DNA of 64,000 bases from Alphaproteobacteria bacterium SS10. GTDB taxonomy: Bacteria; Pseudomonadota; Alphaproteobacteria; TMED2. The stretch is from NCBI GenBank assembly GCA_019192455.1, contig JAHCML010000003.1:863189-927188 (forward strand), written 5' to 3'. Shown one piece after another: positions 45,763-53,322 of this stretch. Position 1 is the first letter of the stretch; every line of letters starts with the position of its first letter. The notes under the pieces were generated by a model that was not told the DNA's origin, made no database searches, and saw only the letters and a program-made list of their open reading frames with translations. The position numbers and the translations under genes are program-made.

Positions 45763-47229
45763 GTGGATGCCAATTTACTAGAGATCGCTGGCGGTCGTCA
45801 TATTCATGGCCGCAATGAAAACAGCGATTTGATCGCAGGTCTTCTAAACGGTACCGCCGCGACTAAGGGCGATGGCCCAAAGCGTGTGCCGCAGCCAGCT
45901 GATGAAGCGGCTGCCCTTGAACAGATTTCCAAAGCACAAGCGAGTGACAACCCATTCCGCACCCTGGTGCTGGACGGTGGTGGCATTCATGGCCTGGCTC
46001 AGGTTAAGGCACTCGCTGAGCTTGAGCGCCGGACCGGCAAGCCAATCTTTGAACAGTTTGACCTGATGGTGGGCACCTCAACCGGTGGCCTGATCTCGCT
46101 TGCCTTGGCGACCCCTCATCCGGATGACCCCAACCGCTCCCTGATGAGTGCGCAAGAGCTGGTCGAGTTCTACGAGAATGAAGGCCCAAAGATTTTCGGC
46201 ACCCGCAATCGCACGGAATCTGGTGTTGATTGGGATGAGAAGCCGCTCGAAGACTTCTTGAAGAGCAAGTTTGGCGATATGCGCATGTCCGATGTGCGGA
46301 TCCCGGTCATGGTTTCCGCCTATGACGCGGACCGTGGTGAGGCCGTATGGCTGCGTGATCTGGGCCCGGCCTATTGCCAACATTGTGACTCTGACCCACT
46401 ACTATGGCAGGCCGCGCGGGCGACCTCCGCCGCGCCGACCAAGTTCCGCCCGGTTGAGGTGGATATGGGCGAGGGGCAGGAGCCACGCACCCGTAACCTG
46501 ATCGATGGCGGCGTCTTCGCCAATATGCCGGCGCTGGAGGCCTATGTGGTGGCCCAGGGTATGGCCCAGGACATCGGCGGCGGCCGCCCGGTTGAAATGC
46601 TCTCCATCGGCACGGGCGTTGAGCGCGTGACCATGAGTGCAGAGAAGGTGACCAAGACTGGCGCCCTTGGTTGGGCGATTAACTTCTTTGATCGGTTTAG
46701 CCCGATCCGTGAAGTGGCCGAGCAGGGCAAGGAAAGCAGCGCCGACGTACTGCTGAGCTCAAAGCTGGGTGAGCGGTATCACCGCTGGGATATCCCGCTG
46801 AAGCATTCCGAGGGTAAGAAGTTCAGCCCATCAGGCAAGATTGACGACGCCTCGGCTGGCAATCTTGAGAAGCTGAGCATGGTTGCCGATGACTTCATCT
46901 ACAACAACTGGGATCAGGTTGAGCGCATGGCCGACCGCCTGTCCCCAGGTCGTGAGCCAGCAACCCGCCCGGCTAAACAAACCCAGCAAGAGCTGCGCGA
47001 TCGCCTTAATGCCGCTGATCCGAAGTCGCCAGGCCTACTGGCTCGTTTCTTCGGTTGGGGCAGCAAGAAGAGCACGCTCCTGGCCTCTGGCCCGGATGCC
47101 CAGCAGCCGAAGGTTCATAGCGACCTGCTCAGCACCACCTCACCAAAGGCACTGGAGGCCGTCATGGCCCAAGTAAAGGGTGAGGGGGAGCCGCCGCTCG
47201 CACCGCCGGCCAAGAACGCAATGGCGTAA
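45763..47229 (+). CDS. patatin-like phospholipase
   Basis: A 488-residue predicted phospholipase A or lipid acyl hydrolase. After about 65 residues of hydrophilic N-terminus, the patatin core has Asp-Gly-Gly-Gly-Ile-His-Gly (71-77, oxyanion loop; the usual Arg is His76), the nucleophile elbow Gly-Thr-Ser-Thr-Gly with Ser106, and Asp-Gly-Gly at 248-250 supplying the catalytic Asp. The dyad is complete. The C-terminal 180 residues are charged and Pro/Ala-rich with no motif recognised. There is no signal peptide, and no CD-NTase, T3SS or T6SS gene is nearby. The start is GTG 45763 with AGGGGAA upstream. Confidence 0.85.
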   Translation: MDANLLEIAGGRHIHGRNENSDLIAGLLNGTAATKGDGPKRVPQPADEAAALEQISKAQASDNPFRTLVLDGGGIHGLAQVKALAELERRTGKPIFEQFDLMVGTSTGGLISLALATPHPDDPNRSLMSAQELVEFYENEGPKIFGTRNRTESGVDWDEKPLEDFLKSKFGDMRMSDVRIPVMVSAYDADRGEAVWLRDLGPAYCQHCDSDPLLWQAARATSAAPTKFRPVEVDMGEGQEPRTRNLIDGGVFANMPALEAYVVAQGMAQDIGGGRPVEMLSIGTGVERVTMSAEKVTKTGALGWAINFFDRFSPIREVAEQGKESSADVLLSSKLGERYHRWDIPLKHSEGKKFSPSGKIDDASAGNLEKLSMVADDFIYNNWDQVERMADRLSPGREPATRPAKQTQQELRDRLNAADPKSPGLLARFFGWGSKKSTLLASGPDAQQPKVHSDLLSTTSPKALEAVMAQVKGEGEPPLAPPAKNAMA

Positions 47230-47266
47230 GCCGAGTATCAACTTGATCAAGGATTGCGGGGAAGGC

Positions 47267-47295
47267 TTGACAGCAAGCCACCCGCCGCCTATTTC
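47267..47295 (+). promoter_or_regulatory. probable promoter of the tRNA-Met gene
   Basis: Perfect -35 TTGACA at 47267-47272, 17-base spacer, TATTTC at 47290-47295. The predicted start is about 60 bases before the mature tRNA. Confidence 0.55.
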
Positions 47296-47363
47296 CCACG
47301 GCCTGCAAAGGCGCTATAACCACGCCACCAACCAATCCCAGATTGGTTTTGCAGCCTTGGTTT

Positions 47364-47440
47364 GGCGGAGTAGCTCAGCTGGTTAGAGCAGCGGAATCAT
47401 AATCCGCGTGTCGGGGGTTCAAGTCCCTCCTCCGCTACCA
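47364..47440 (+). tRNA. tRNA-Met (CAT), elongator type
   Basis: A 77-base cloverleaf including an encoded CCA. The acceptor stem GGCGGAG pairs with CTCCGCT (one G-T pair at the end), the D arm is AGCTCAGCTGGTTAGAGC, the anticodon stem GCGGA/TCCGC holds loop ATCATAA with anticodon CAT, and the T arm has the GTTCAAG loop. CAT could also be the tRNA-Ile that receives lysidine, but the body resembles alphaproteobacterial elongator tRNA-Met. Confidence 0.92.
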
Positions 47441-47548
47441 ATCTTTTCTCGCCTGTTCTGTCTTGTTTGGTCGTGTATGCTCGTTGGGGCAGGCGACCTG
47501 ATGCCCATGGCTTGGCTGTGCGTCTTTGGTTTTTCTTGGGCACTGACC

Positions 47549-47848
47549 CTAGACGCTTACGATGAAGCCGCGCAGTACACCGCTCAACGTTAGGCCGCCA
47601 AATACCAGGGTCAGCCCCGCCGATCTTAGGTGGTCGTATAGGTTATTCAGCGGCCTTTTGAGGTTTATCAAGATGGCCACCACAAAGTAGATCGCACCGA
47701 TGGGGATCGCGATCAGCCCGCCATAGACTGCCAAGATATACTCCATGCCGGGTATGTCACCGCCGTAAAATCGTTGCATCGACCAGATGTAAATCACCAG
47801 GGAGATAAAGCTCAAGGCTGCCGGCCAGTAGATCGCTACCCTATCCAT
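47549..47848 (-). CDS. small membrane protein, unknown
   Basis: A 99-residue protein with three hydrophobic segments (about residues 8-25, 38-62, 75-97), containing a short Lys/Arg loop between the second and third. No family recognised. It lies just after the tRNA on the opposite strand, in a stretch of small genes that looks accessory. The start is ATG 47848. Confidence 0.5.
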   Translation of the reverse strand: MDRVAIYWPAALSFISLVIYIWSMQRFYGGDIPGMEYILAVYGGLIAIPIGAIYFVVAILINLKRPLNNLYDHLRSAGLTLVFGGLTLSGVLRGFIVSV

Positions 47849-47919
47849 TTCTGTTTGAGTTCTCAGGCCATTGGTTAATCGACGTAGCTCGCATCGTTCA
47901 AAGTCAGCGGGGCACTGAT

Positions 47920-48403
47920 TTAGCGGTTTGGTCCCTCGAAGGCGCGAGCTAGTGCGGCGGCTACATCTATCTGTAGCTCTTCGATTGTCAGTAACTCGAC
48001 AGCTGTAAGGGTTCTAGTCGCGTTGATCTTCAGTAGGGCTTTCATTCTAGGCGAGCAATCTTTTAACTCGCCCTGGATGAGAGTGGCTGGAATTCTGATA
48101 GCCTCAACCCCGGCATGCGTCTTGGCAATTAGATTGCCGTGGTACGCATCACCCAGAATAATCTCGACATCTCCATAGACTGAGCCGGTTTGCTTGGCGA
48201 ACTTCAGTTCTTTGAGTTGCCCCCCCCGATAGCTCTGCGTTGCCTTTGGTGATGATCCACACCGCGTCCGCTGTTTCACCGGCTCGACAGATATAATCGC
48301 CATAGGCAAAGACGCGGCGATCGAATATCCCATCGACAAGCAACTTTGATAATTGCGCTTGATAATCCAATGGTCTTCTCCGGTGAAGCGCTGATGCTGA
48401 CAC
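47920..48403 (-). pseudogene. cyclic-nucleotide-binding domain protein, frameshifted in a G8 run
   Basis: Two overlapping minus frames together make one cyclic-nucleotide-binding domain. From GTG 48403, one frame gives Leu-Ser-Lys-Leu-Leu, then Phe-x-x-Gly-Asp-Tyr-Ile-Cys-Arg-Ala-Gly-Glu-Thr-Ala-Asp and Ile-Thr-Lys-Gly, the first half of the fold. The second half (Gly-Ser-Val-Tyr-Gly-Asp-Val-Glu-Ile-Ile-Leu-Gly and later) is in another frame, reached if the C8 run at 48220-48227 (G8 on the coding strand) were 7 bases. The restored product is about 160 residues. This may be a real inactivation, a slippage-switchable gene, or a base-calling error in a homopolymer. A 190-residue frame from 48492 is otherwise the longest ORF. 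Confidence 0.65.
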
Positions 48404-48516
48404 TGCTTTATACTTAGCTTTGTCTTTGCTTTTCTCGTAGTTTTTTGCGGCTCTTTGGTCGTGTTTGCTGCCAACTGGTTAGGCTTTGACACATTTTACG
48501 TCTTATGGGGTTAGTG

Positions 48517-48825
48517 ATGCTGAAAACCAGCTCGTTCTTTGGTGGCATTGCCGTCTATTTTCTTGGGGTTTGCTGTGGGGCGGCCTTTTTTGATTTGATT
48601 ATGGGGCTGTCGTTCTTGGCGTTGGTATTGCCTGCCGTTGTCCTTGCATATGTTTTTCATCTTAGGATGCATCGAAAGGGGGGGCAGTTACATCGTCAAA
48701 CGGAGGCCGCCATTGACGCCTTCTTGCGTCTTGTCCCACCAGACCGGCTTCACTCAGATGATGCCAATGCCGTGCTTTCGCAACTCGGGCGCCTTACACG
48801 CTACAGTGATCGGCTAATGGGGTAG
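48517..48825 (+). CDS. small membrane protein, unknown
   Basis: A 102-residue protein with two adjacent hydrophobic helices at its start (about residues 5-22 and 24-48) and a soluble, His/Arg/Asp-rich 50-residue C-terminus. ATG 48517 has GGGG 7 bases upstream; ATG 48505 is the alternative. No family recognised. It diverges from the broken cyclic-nucleotide-binding gene. Confidence 0.5.
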   Translation: MLKTSSFFGGIAVYFLGVCCGAAFFDLIMGLSFLALVLPAVVLAYVFHLRMHRKGGQLHRQTEAAIDAFLRLVPPDRLHSDDANAVLSQLGRLTRYSDRLMG

Positions 48826-48850
48826 GTCGCCACTATTTGCTAACTCCATC

Positions 48851-48885
48851 TCACCCCGTCTTCACATCCGACGCGAAGCGGGCGG
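48851..48885 (-). repeat. remnant of a GST gene 3' end (direct repeat, copy A)
   Basis: 35 bases match the last codons of the gst gene (copy B at 49884-49918) at 32 of 35 positions. Both read [10 protein letters not shown]-stop on the minus strand, and all three differences are synonymous. It begins 5 bases after the stop of the duplicated membrane protein. Confidence 0.8.
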
Positions 48886-48889
48886 GCAT

Positions 48890-49801
48890 TTAGCTTTTGC
48901 TAAGGATGGGTGGTGTCGGGCGTTTGGTTAGTTGGTTGATCATCGCGGCATAAATCAGGCCCAGTAAAATCCCTGCCAGAAATGAATGTGGAAGCATCAT
49001 CATCATCGATGTGCTCACACCATTTATATTCAGATCCAGATAGTCGTGTGCCAGTTGTAAGGCTTTGATAAACAGCCCAAAAAACAAGCTAGCCGTGAGG
49101 TAACCTAGGCGTGGCGAGAAAAACATATAGCGGTGCAGCCAATACAAGACTGGCACAACAGCAATCGACAGAAACGAGAAGATCAGACCGTAGCCCGGCA
49201 TCAGACATAGCCACAACTTCAGGTCACGACTCCCTGACCCGGCATAACAGACAGAAGATGACAGACCAAAAACGAGGCCCGATGCCACTGCCATGATGAT
49301 GGCGGCCAGGGCGACGGCGATCAGGTGTTCAGCCAGGGTGGCCAGCCTGGTTTTAGGCGGTTTGATGTCACTTTGATCGCGGTGCCTTGTCAGGCCTTCA
49401 ATGATGAACGCGTAAACCAAGCCGAGTAGGGCGCCGATCAAGAATGGTTGGGGGAGCCAGATAATCAGAGAGTCGGCCCAAGTGTGGCTACGGTCGATAT
49501 CCAGAAAATGGTTCGCGAGCTGCAGGGCTTTGATGAAGCAGCCGAAAAGTAGCGCTGAGTTTACGTACCCTAGGCCTGGTTTGGAAAACAGATAACGGTG
49601 GAGGCCATAAAGGAGAGGGACCAGGACAATAGACCAAGGCCCCAAAAAAATTCCAAAGCTCGGCATCACGCAAAGCCAGAGCATCAAGTCATACGCATCC
49701 CAGCGGGCATGACACACAGGAAGTGACGAGGCGATAACGATGCCAGATATCGCGGCTACAATGGTGCTCGCCAGAATGACAGCGATCAGGTGTTTGAGCA
49801 T
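48890..49801 (-). CDS. membrane protein made of two tandem copies of one domain
   Basis: A 303-residue protein in which residues about 2-140 and 157-294 are copies of each other. Each copy has His-Leu-Ile-Ala-Val near its start, a Ser/Val-Cys, Leu-Trp-Leu-Cys, Leu-His-Arg-Tyr, Leu-Gly-Tyr, Phe-Ile-Lys-Ala-Leu-Gln-Leu-Ala and a final Leu-Leu-Gly-Leu-x-Tyr-Ala. Each copy has about four hydrophobic segments, giving about eight helices overall. No known family is recognised. The gene is flanked by two copies of a glutathione S-transferase 3' end, which suggests it was inserted there by recombination. Confidence 0.65.
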   Translation of the reverse strand: MLKHLIAVILASTIVAAISGIVIASSLPVCHARWDAYDLMLWLCVMPSFGIFLGPWSIVLVPLLYGLHRYLFSKPGLGYVNSALLFGCFIKALQLANHFLDIDRSHTWADSLIIWLPQPFLIGALLGLVYAFIIEGLTRHRDQSDIKPPKTRLATLAEHLIAVALAAIIMAVASGLVFGLSSSVCYAGSGSRDLKLWLCLMPGYGLIFSFLSIAVVPVLYWLHRYMFFSPRLGYLTASLFFGLFIKALQLAHDYLDLNINGVSTSMMMMLPHSFLAGILLGLIYAAMINQLTKRPTPPILSKS

Positions 49802-49883
49802 ATTGCGCCGTTTCTCCCGATCTGTTGTGTTGCCACCTATTAAGTGGAGAGCCTAACACATCACACCAATGGCTGGCGCTTTC

Positions 49884-49918
49884 TCACCCCGTCTTCACAT
49901 CTGATGCAAAGCGGGCGG
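49884..49918 (-). repeat. GST gene 3' end (direct repeat, copy B)
   Basis: The intact counterpart of the repeat at 48851-48885. The two copies are in the same orientation with 1,033 bases between equivalent positions, and the duplicated membrane gene lies between them. Confidence 0.8.
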
Positions 49919-50603
49919 CGTTTTCTTTTAGGAACTCGCTCTCATCGGCGTCGCCCCAGAAGGCTGGTTGGGCCTTGGGGATGGTGAGCGCCTTTTGGAT
50001 CTGCGGGCGGGCGTCTAGGCGGTCAAACCAGGTCTTAAGGTGGTCGAGGCCGTCGATTGAAACCTTGGCCCAGACATAGGCGCGGGCCCAGGGATAGGTC
50101 GCCATATCGGCGATGGTGTACTGATCACCGGCAAGCCATTCACGACCCTCAAGCCGTGTGTTTAGCACCTCCAGCAGGCGTCGTGTCTCATCCACATAGC
50201 GTTTGATCGAGAAGGGCTCTTCCTGCCCATTGGGGGCGGCGATCCGCTGGAAATACATGGCCTGACCCATCATCGGGCCAATGCCGCCCATCTGGAACAT
50301 GAGCCATTGCAGCGTCTCTGATTTCGCCTTCGGCTCCTCAGGCAGAAACTGGCCGTGCTTCTCCGCCAGGTACCAGAGGATGGCACCAGATTCGAACACG
50401 GCGAAATCGCCATTGGACCGGTCCACAATGGTCGGGATGCGGCCATTGGGGTTTAGCGTCAGATAGTCCGGTGCTTTCTGCTCTTTCTTCGCGAAATTAA
50501 CGAAGGTCAGGTCATAGGGCACGCCAGCCTCTTCCAGGAAGATCACGGGCTTGTACCCATTCATGGTGGCGGCGGTGTAGAGATGGATATCAGGCTGCGA
50601 CAT
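49884..50603 (-). CDS. glutathione S-transferase family protein
   Basis: A 239-residue YfcG/Ure2-like GST: thioredoxin-like N domain with [10 protein letters not shown] and the Gly-Arg-Ile-Pro cis-Pro loop, then Phe-Glu-Ser-Gly-Ala for glutathione binding, and an all-helical C domain with Ala-Asp-Met-Ala-Thr-Tyr-Pro-Trp. The Asn in the first loop matches disulfide-reductase-type members. The start is ATG 50603, because GGAGG lies 8 bases before it; ATG 50609 is too close. It overlaps the mdaB stop by 14 bases, so the two form a translationally linked operon. Confidence 0.9.
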   Translation of the reverse strand: MSQPDIHLYTAATMNGYKPVIFLEEAGVPYDLTFVNFAKKEQKAPDYLTLNPNGRIPTIVDRSNGDFAVFESGAILWYLAEKHGQFLPEEPKAKSETLQWLMFQMGGIGPMMGQAMYFQRIAAPNGQEEPFSIKRYVDETRRLLEVLNTRLEGREWLAGDQYTIADMATYPWARAYVWAKVSIDGLDHLKTWFDRLDARPQIQKALTIPKAQPAFWGDADESEFLKENAARFASDVKTG

Positions 50604-51198
50604 GGTCATTGCCTCCAAAAACGGTTTCGAGATGCTGGTCAAAGCGGGCGAGGTCGGCCTCAATTTCCGGGTTCTTCATCACGTCATAGGCGGCGAAGGT
50701 CGGCAGTGGGGCCATTGCGAAGAATTTGGCATTTAGGTGCACGGGCAGCAGCAGGTCATCGATGCTGGCGCCTTCAAAGAACGGCTCCGCCGGATTATCG
50801 AATGCCTCGCGCGGTGCGTTCAGGGTGGTAGAGATCATGTATTTGGTGCCGGTGAGGGTGCCGCCCATGCCGTAATTGGCCTTCGGCGCATCCGATGTAC
50901 GGCCATCACCGGCGCAGAGGCGCCCATCCATCCCGGCGGTGTAGACCTGGTCCATATACTCTTTGAAAGACCAGGGGATGGTCATCCAGTTCACCGGGAA
51001 CTGCATGATCACCACATCGGCCCATTGGTGATTGGCGATCTCTTGCTCAACCTCATAGCCCTCGGCCACCTGGGTTAGGCGCACCTCATGCCCCGCCGCC
51101 TCAAGATAGGTTTTGGCCCGGTTGATGAAGGTGGCGTTCAACTCCCCCTTGGCAAAGGGGTAGGGCTGATGCCCGTTTAGGATGAAAATCTTGCTCAT
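50590..51198 (-). CDS. NAD(P)H:quinone oxidoreductase of the MdaB type
   Basis: A 202-residue flavodoxin-like FAD enzyme that reduces quinones by two electrons, avoiding semiquinones. The opening Leu-Asn-Gly-His-Gln and the middle [12 protein letters not shown] are family hallmarks, with [10 protein letters not shown] further on. It is first in an operon with gst and diverges from an HxlR regulator gene. That arrangement is typical of quinone- or electrophile-responsive control. Confidence 0.9.
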   Translation of the reverse strand: MSKIFILNGHQPYPFAKGELNATFINRAKTYLEAAGHEVRLTQVAEGYEVEQEIANHQWADVVIMQFPVNWMTIPWSFKEYMDQVYTAGMDGRLCAGDGRTSDAPKANYGMGGTLTGTKYMISTTLNAPREAFDNPAEPFFEGASIDDLLLPVHLNAKFFAMAPLPTFAAYDVMKNPEIEADLARFDQHLETVFGGNDHVAA

Positions 51199-51292
51199 GA
51201 TGATCTCTATCTGGCCCTGGCAGCATAGCCGGGCTGCTTGACGTGTCGTGTGACAGGGGGGAGAGTGGGGAGCCAGGTTGAGAAAGACAACC

Positions 51293-51311
51293 AGTATACT
51301 TTTTGTAACCT
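51293..51311. promoter_or_regulatory. candidate HxlR operator between mdaB and the regulator
   Basis: An imperfect palindrome, AGTATAC-TTTTT-GTAACCT (five of seven arm pairs), sits 22 bases before the HxlR ATG and 95 bases before the mdaB ATG. The GTA...TAC halves with an A/T-rich centre resemble known HxlR-family sites, so it may control both divergent transcripts. Confidence 0.5.
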
Positions 51312-51332
51312 AGGTCTTGTTGGGATCATTCT

Positions 51333-51707
51333 ATGCGTGCGCGGGTTGAGACAGACGATCAGGGGCGGCGTCAGGTTCATGACGCCTGCGATGAGCCCTG
51401 CGCGATTGAGCGTGGCATGCGGATCATTGGTGGGAAATGGACCGGCTCAATCCTCTGGCATTTGAAGGATGGGCCCGTGCGCTTCAACGACCTTGCCCGG
51501 ATGGTTGGCGGTGCCAGTAAGAAGATGATTACCGAGCGCCTCCGCCAGTTAGAGGGGCAGGGGCTGGTTAAGCGGGAAGTGCTCGAGACCTCACCGGTGT
51601 CGGTTCAGTACTCCATCACCCCGTTTGGTGAGACGGCCCTCGGCTTCCTCGACCAGCTGCGGGTCTGGAGTGAGGGGATTACGGATGATCCCGGCCCCAG
51701 TTCTTAA
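51333..51707 (+). CDS. HxlR-family winged-helix regulator
   Basis: A 124-residue transcription factor with the HxlR core: Ile-Gly-Gly-Lys-Trp-Thr, then Arg-Phe-Asn-Asp-Leu and Lys-Met-Ile-Thr-Glu-Arg-Leu-Arg-Gln-Leu-Glu for the DNA-reading helix. The N-terminus carries Cys19 and Cys23 in a Cys-Asp-Glu-Pro-Cys stretch, so thiol-based sensing of quinones or oxidants is plausible (as in YodB and HypR, which control quinone or nitro reductases). The 3' end overlaps the convergent LysR gene by 29 bases. Confidence 0.9.
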   Translation: MRARVETDDQGRRQVHDACDEPCAIERGMRIIGGKWTGSILWHLKDGPVRFNDLARMVGGASKKMITERLRQLEGQGLVKREVLETSPVSVQYSITPFGETALGFLDQLRVWSEGITDDPGPSS

Positions 51708-52587
51708 GCTGCTCGGCCAGGAAGTCGTAGACCAGGCGGATGCGTGGGCTTCTTAGCAACTCTTGGTGGGTGACCAGCCAGTAATTGATCTCGATCTGGA
51801 TTTGATCTCTCAGCACGGCCTCCATACCGTCGGTGGCATCGCCGATCTCCTCCGCCATAACGCCGTAGCCGAGGCCAAGCTTACAAAGCTCCCAGCCGAC
51901 AACGCCGTTATTGGTGATGATCTTGAACTGATCCGGCGTCAACTTCATGCCCATACTATTGAGAACGGTGCGGATGATGTCTGAGGTCTCGAACCCAATG
52001 AACGCGGCATCAGGGCGAACCTGATCAATTGAGCTTGGCCGTCCATGCTGATCCAGATAGCCACTGGCCGCATAGAGGTAGGCCATGCTTTGCCTGATGT
52101 GACGGGCGATGAGTTCGGGCTGGTCTGGTCTTACATGACGGATGGCGATATCCGCCTCCCGCCGCCTTAGGTCCTGCACCTGGTCGGAGGAGACAATCTC
52201 AATCTCAACATCTGGCGCGATGGCGCTTAGATCGCGGACTAGGCTTGGCATGATATAGGCGCAGAAGCCGTCACTCGCCGTGATCGAAACCTGACCGGCC
52301 AGGGATTGGAGTCGACCTGAGGCGGTAAGCGATAAGTCTTCCGCCGCATTGTTCATGGTCTTCACGAACTCCAGCAGGGAGAGGCCGCTATCGGTCAGGT
52401 TGAGGGCCTTGCCCACACGGTCGAAGAGCAGAACATTCAGCTGTTCCTCCAGTGCGGCGACTTGCCGGCCAATGGTTGGCTGGGTGCTGCCAAGGCGTCG
52501 GGCAGCACCGGAGAAGGACCCCGTCTCCGCAGTTGCCAGGAAAGCGCGGGCATGGTTCCAGTCGAAATTTCGCAATCGTTCGTCCAT
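51679..52587 (-). CDS. LysR-family transcriptional regulator
   Basis: A 302-residue regulator with an N-terminal helix-turn-helix (Phe-Leu-Ala-Thr-Ala-Glu-Thr-Gly-Ser-Phe-Ser-Gly-Ala-Ala, then Thr-Gln-Pro-Thr-Ile-Gly-Arg-Gln-Val-Ala-Ala-Leu-Glu) and a periplasmic-binding-like effector domain from about 95. The effector cannot be read from the sequence. It diverges from the methyltransferase gene at 52669; LysR proteins usually regulate the divergent neighbour, so that gene is the first suspect target. Confidence 0.9.
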   Translation of the reverse strand: MDERLRNFDWNHARAFLATAETGSFSGAARRLGSTQPTIGRQVAALEEQLNVLLFDRVGKALNLTDSGLSLLEFVKTMNNAAEDLSLTASGRLQSLAGQVSITASDGFCAYIMPSLVRDLSAIAPDVEIEIVSSDQVQDLRRREADIAIRHVRPDQPELIARHIRQSMAYLYAASGYLDQHGRPSSIDQVRPDAAFIGFETSDIIRTVLNSMGMKLTPDQFKIITNNGVVGWELCKLGLGYGVMAEEIGDATDGMEAVLRDQIQIEINYWLVTHQELLRSPRIRLVYDFLAEQLKNWGRDHP

Positions 52588-52603
52588 GCAAAAACGTATA
52601 TCG

Positions 52604-52623
52604 ATTGCACAGAATTTCGCAAT
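52604..52623. promoter_or_regulatory. candidate LysR operator
   Basis: A perfect inverted repeat ATTGC-N10-GCAAT between the divergent LysR and methyltransferase starts. The right half is within an 11-base sequence, AATTTCGCAAT (52613-52623), that is repeated exactly at 52566-52576 inside the LysR gene start. Such paired sites are common at LysR-controlled divergent promoters. Confidence 0.5.
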
Positions 52624-52668
52624 TCAACATTTATGCATGCATGGATATACCAGCATCTCAACCGATGA

Positions 52669-53322
52669 ATGGGAATGATTGAAATGACTAACCGTGGTGC
52701 TTTTTGGGATCGTATCGCTACTCGCTACGCGGCCTCTCCCGTAAAGGATCAAGCAGCCTATGAGCGTAAGCTGGAGGCCACGCGTGCGCGCCTGACCAAG
52801 GATATGCGCGTGCTTGAGATTGGCTGCGGTACGGGCTCAACGGCCATCACCCACGCACCCCATGTCGCCCATATTGAGGCGACGGATATCTCCGCCAAGA
52901 TGCTGTCGATTGCCGATGCGAAGGCCGAGGATGCGGGCGTCAAAAACATCACCTTCCGCCGCGCGAGCGTGGAGGAATTGGCACTTCCGGCAAAGAGTGT
53001 GGACGCGGTGCTGGCATTAAGCTTGCTGCACCTTCTTGATGATCCAGAGAAAGCAATCGGTCAGGTGTTTCAGTGGCTTAAGCCGAATGGCCTATTCGTC
53101 ATCAACGTTGTTTTTGTGGGCGAGTTTAACCCACTGCTGCGCGGATTATTGCGTGTTGGCCGCGCGCTGGGTTTCGTACCACCGCTCAGCCGTTTCACCA
53201 GTGCTGATCTATTCGAGATGTTGACCCGGTCAGGCTTTAGCATTGAGACCTATTGGTCGGTTAGCCATGGCGGCTTCATCATCGCCCGCAAGCGGGGCGG
53301 GGGCAGCCATGCCTCTACCTGA
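52669..53322 (+). CDS. class I SAM-dependent methyltransferase (first of a tandem pair)
   Basis: A 217-residue methyltransferase: motif I Val-Leu-Glu-Ile-Gly-Cys-Gly-Thr-Gly-Ser at about residues 48-57, acidic Ala-Thr-Asp-Ile-Ser, and Leu-Ala-Leu-Ser-Leu-Leu-His-Leu. A short hydrophobic stretch near 140-165 could touch the membrane or bind a lipid. Met codons at 52669, 52675 and 52684 are all possible starts; 52684 has GGGA 9 bases upstream. It overlaps the next methyltransferase by 14 bases. The substrate is unknown. Confidence 0.82.
   Translation: MGMIEMTNRGAFWDRIATRYAASPVKDQAAYERKLEATRARLTKDMRVLEIGCGTGSTAITHAPHVAHIEATDISAKMLSIADAKAEDAGVKNITFRRASVEELALPAKSVDAVLALSLLHLLDDPEKAIGQVFQWLKPNGLFVINVVFVGEFNPLLRGLLRVGRALGFVPPLSRFTSADLFEMLTRSGFSIETYWSVSHGGFIIARKRGGGSHAST

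Noticed and set aside
45763-47229. Patatin gene as the CapV effector of a CBASS system
   Set aside because: No CD-NTase, E1/E2, HORMA or other signalling gene is within the window near it, so the defence label would be unsupported.
47364-47440. tRNA-Ile2 with lysidine at CAT
   Set aside because: The anticodon alone allows it, but the body resembles elongator tRNA-Met of alphaproteobacteria; ile2-specific features were not seen.
47364-49883. Integrated element using the tRNA-Met as attachment site
   Set aside because: No second copy of the tRNA 3' end was found downstream, and there is no integrase; the only repeats found are the GST tails.
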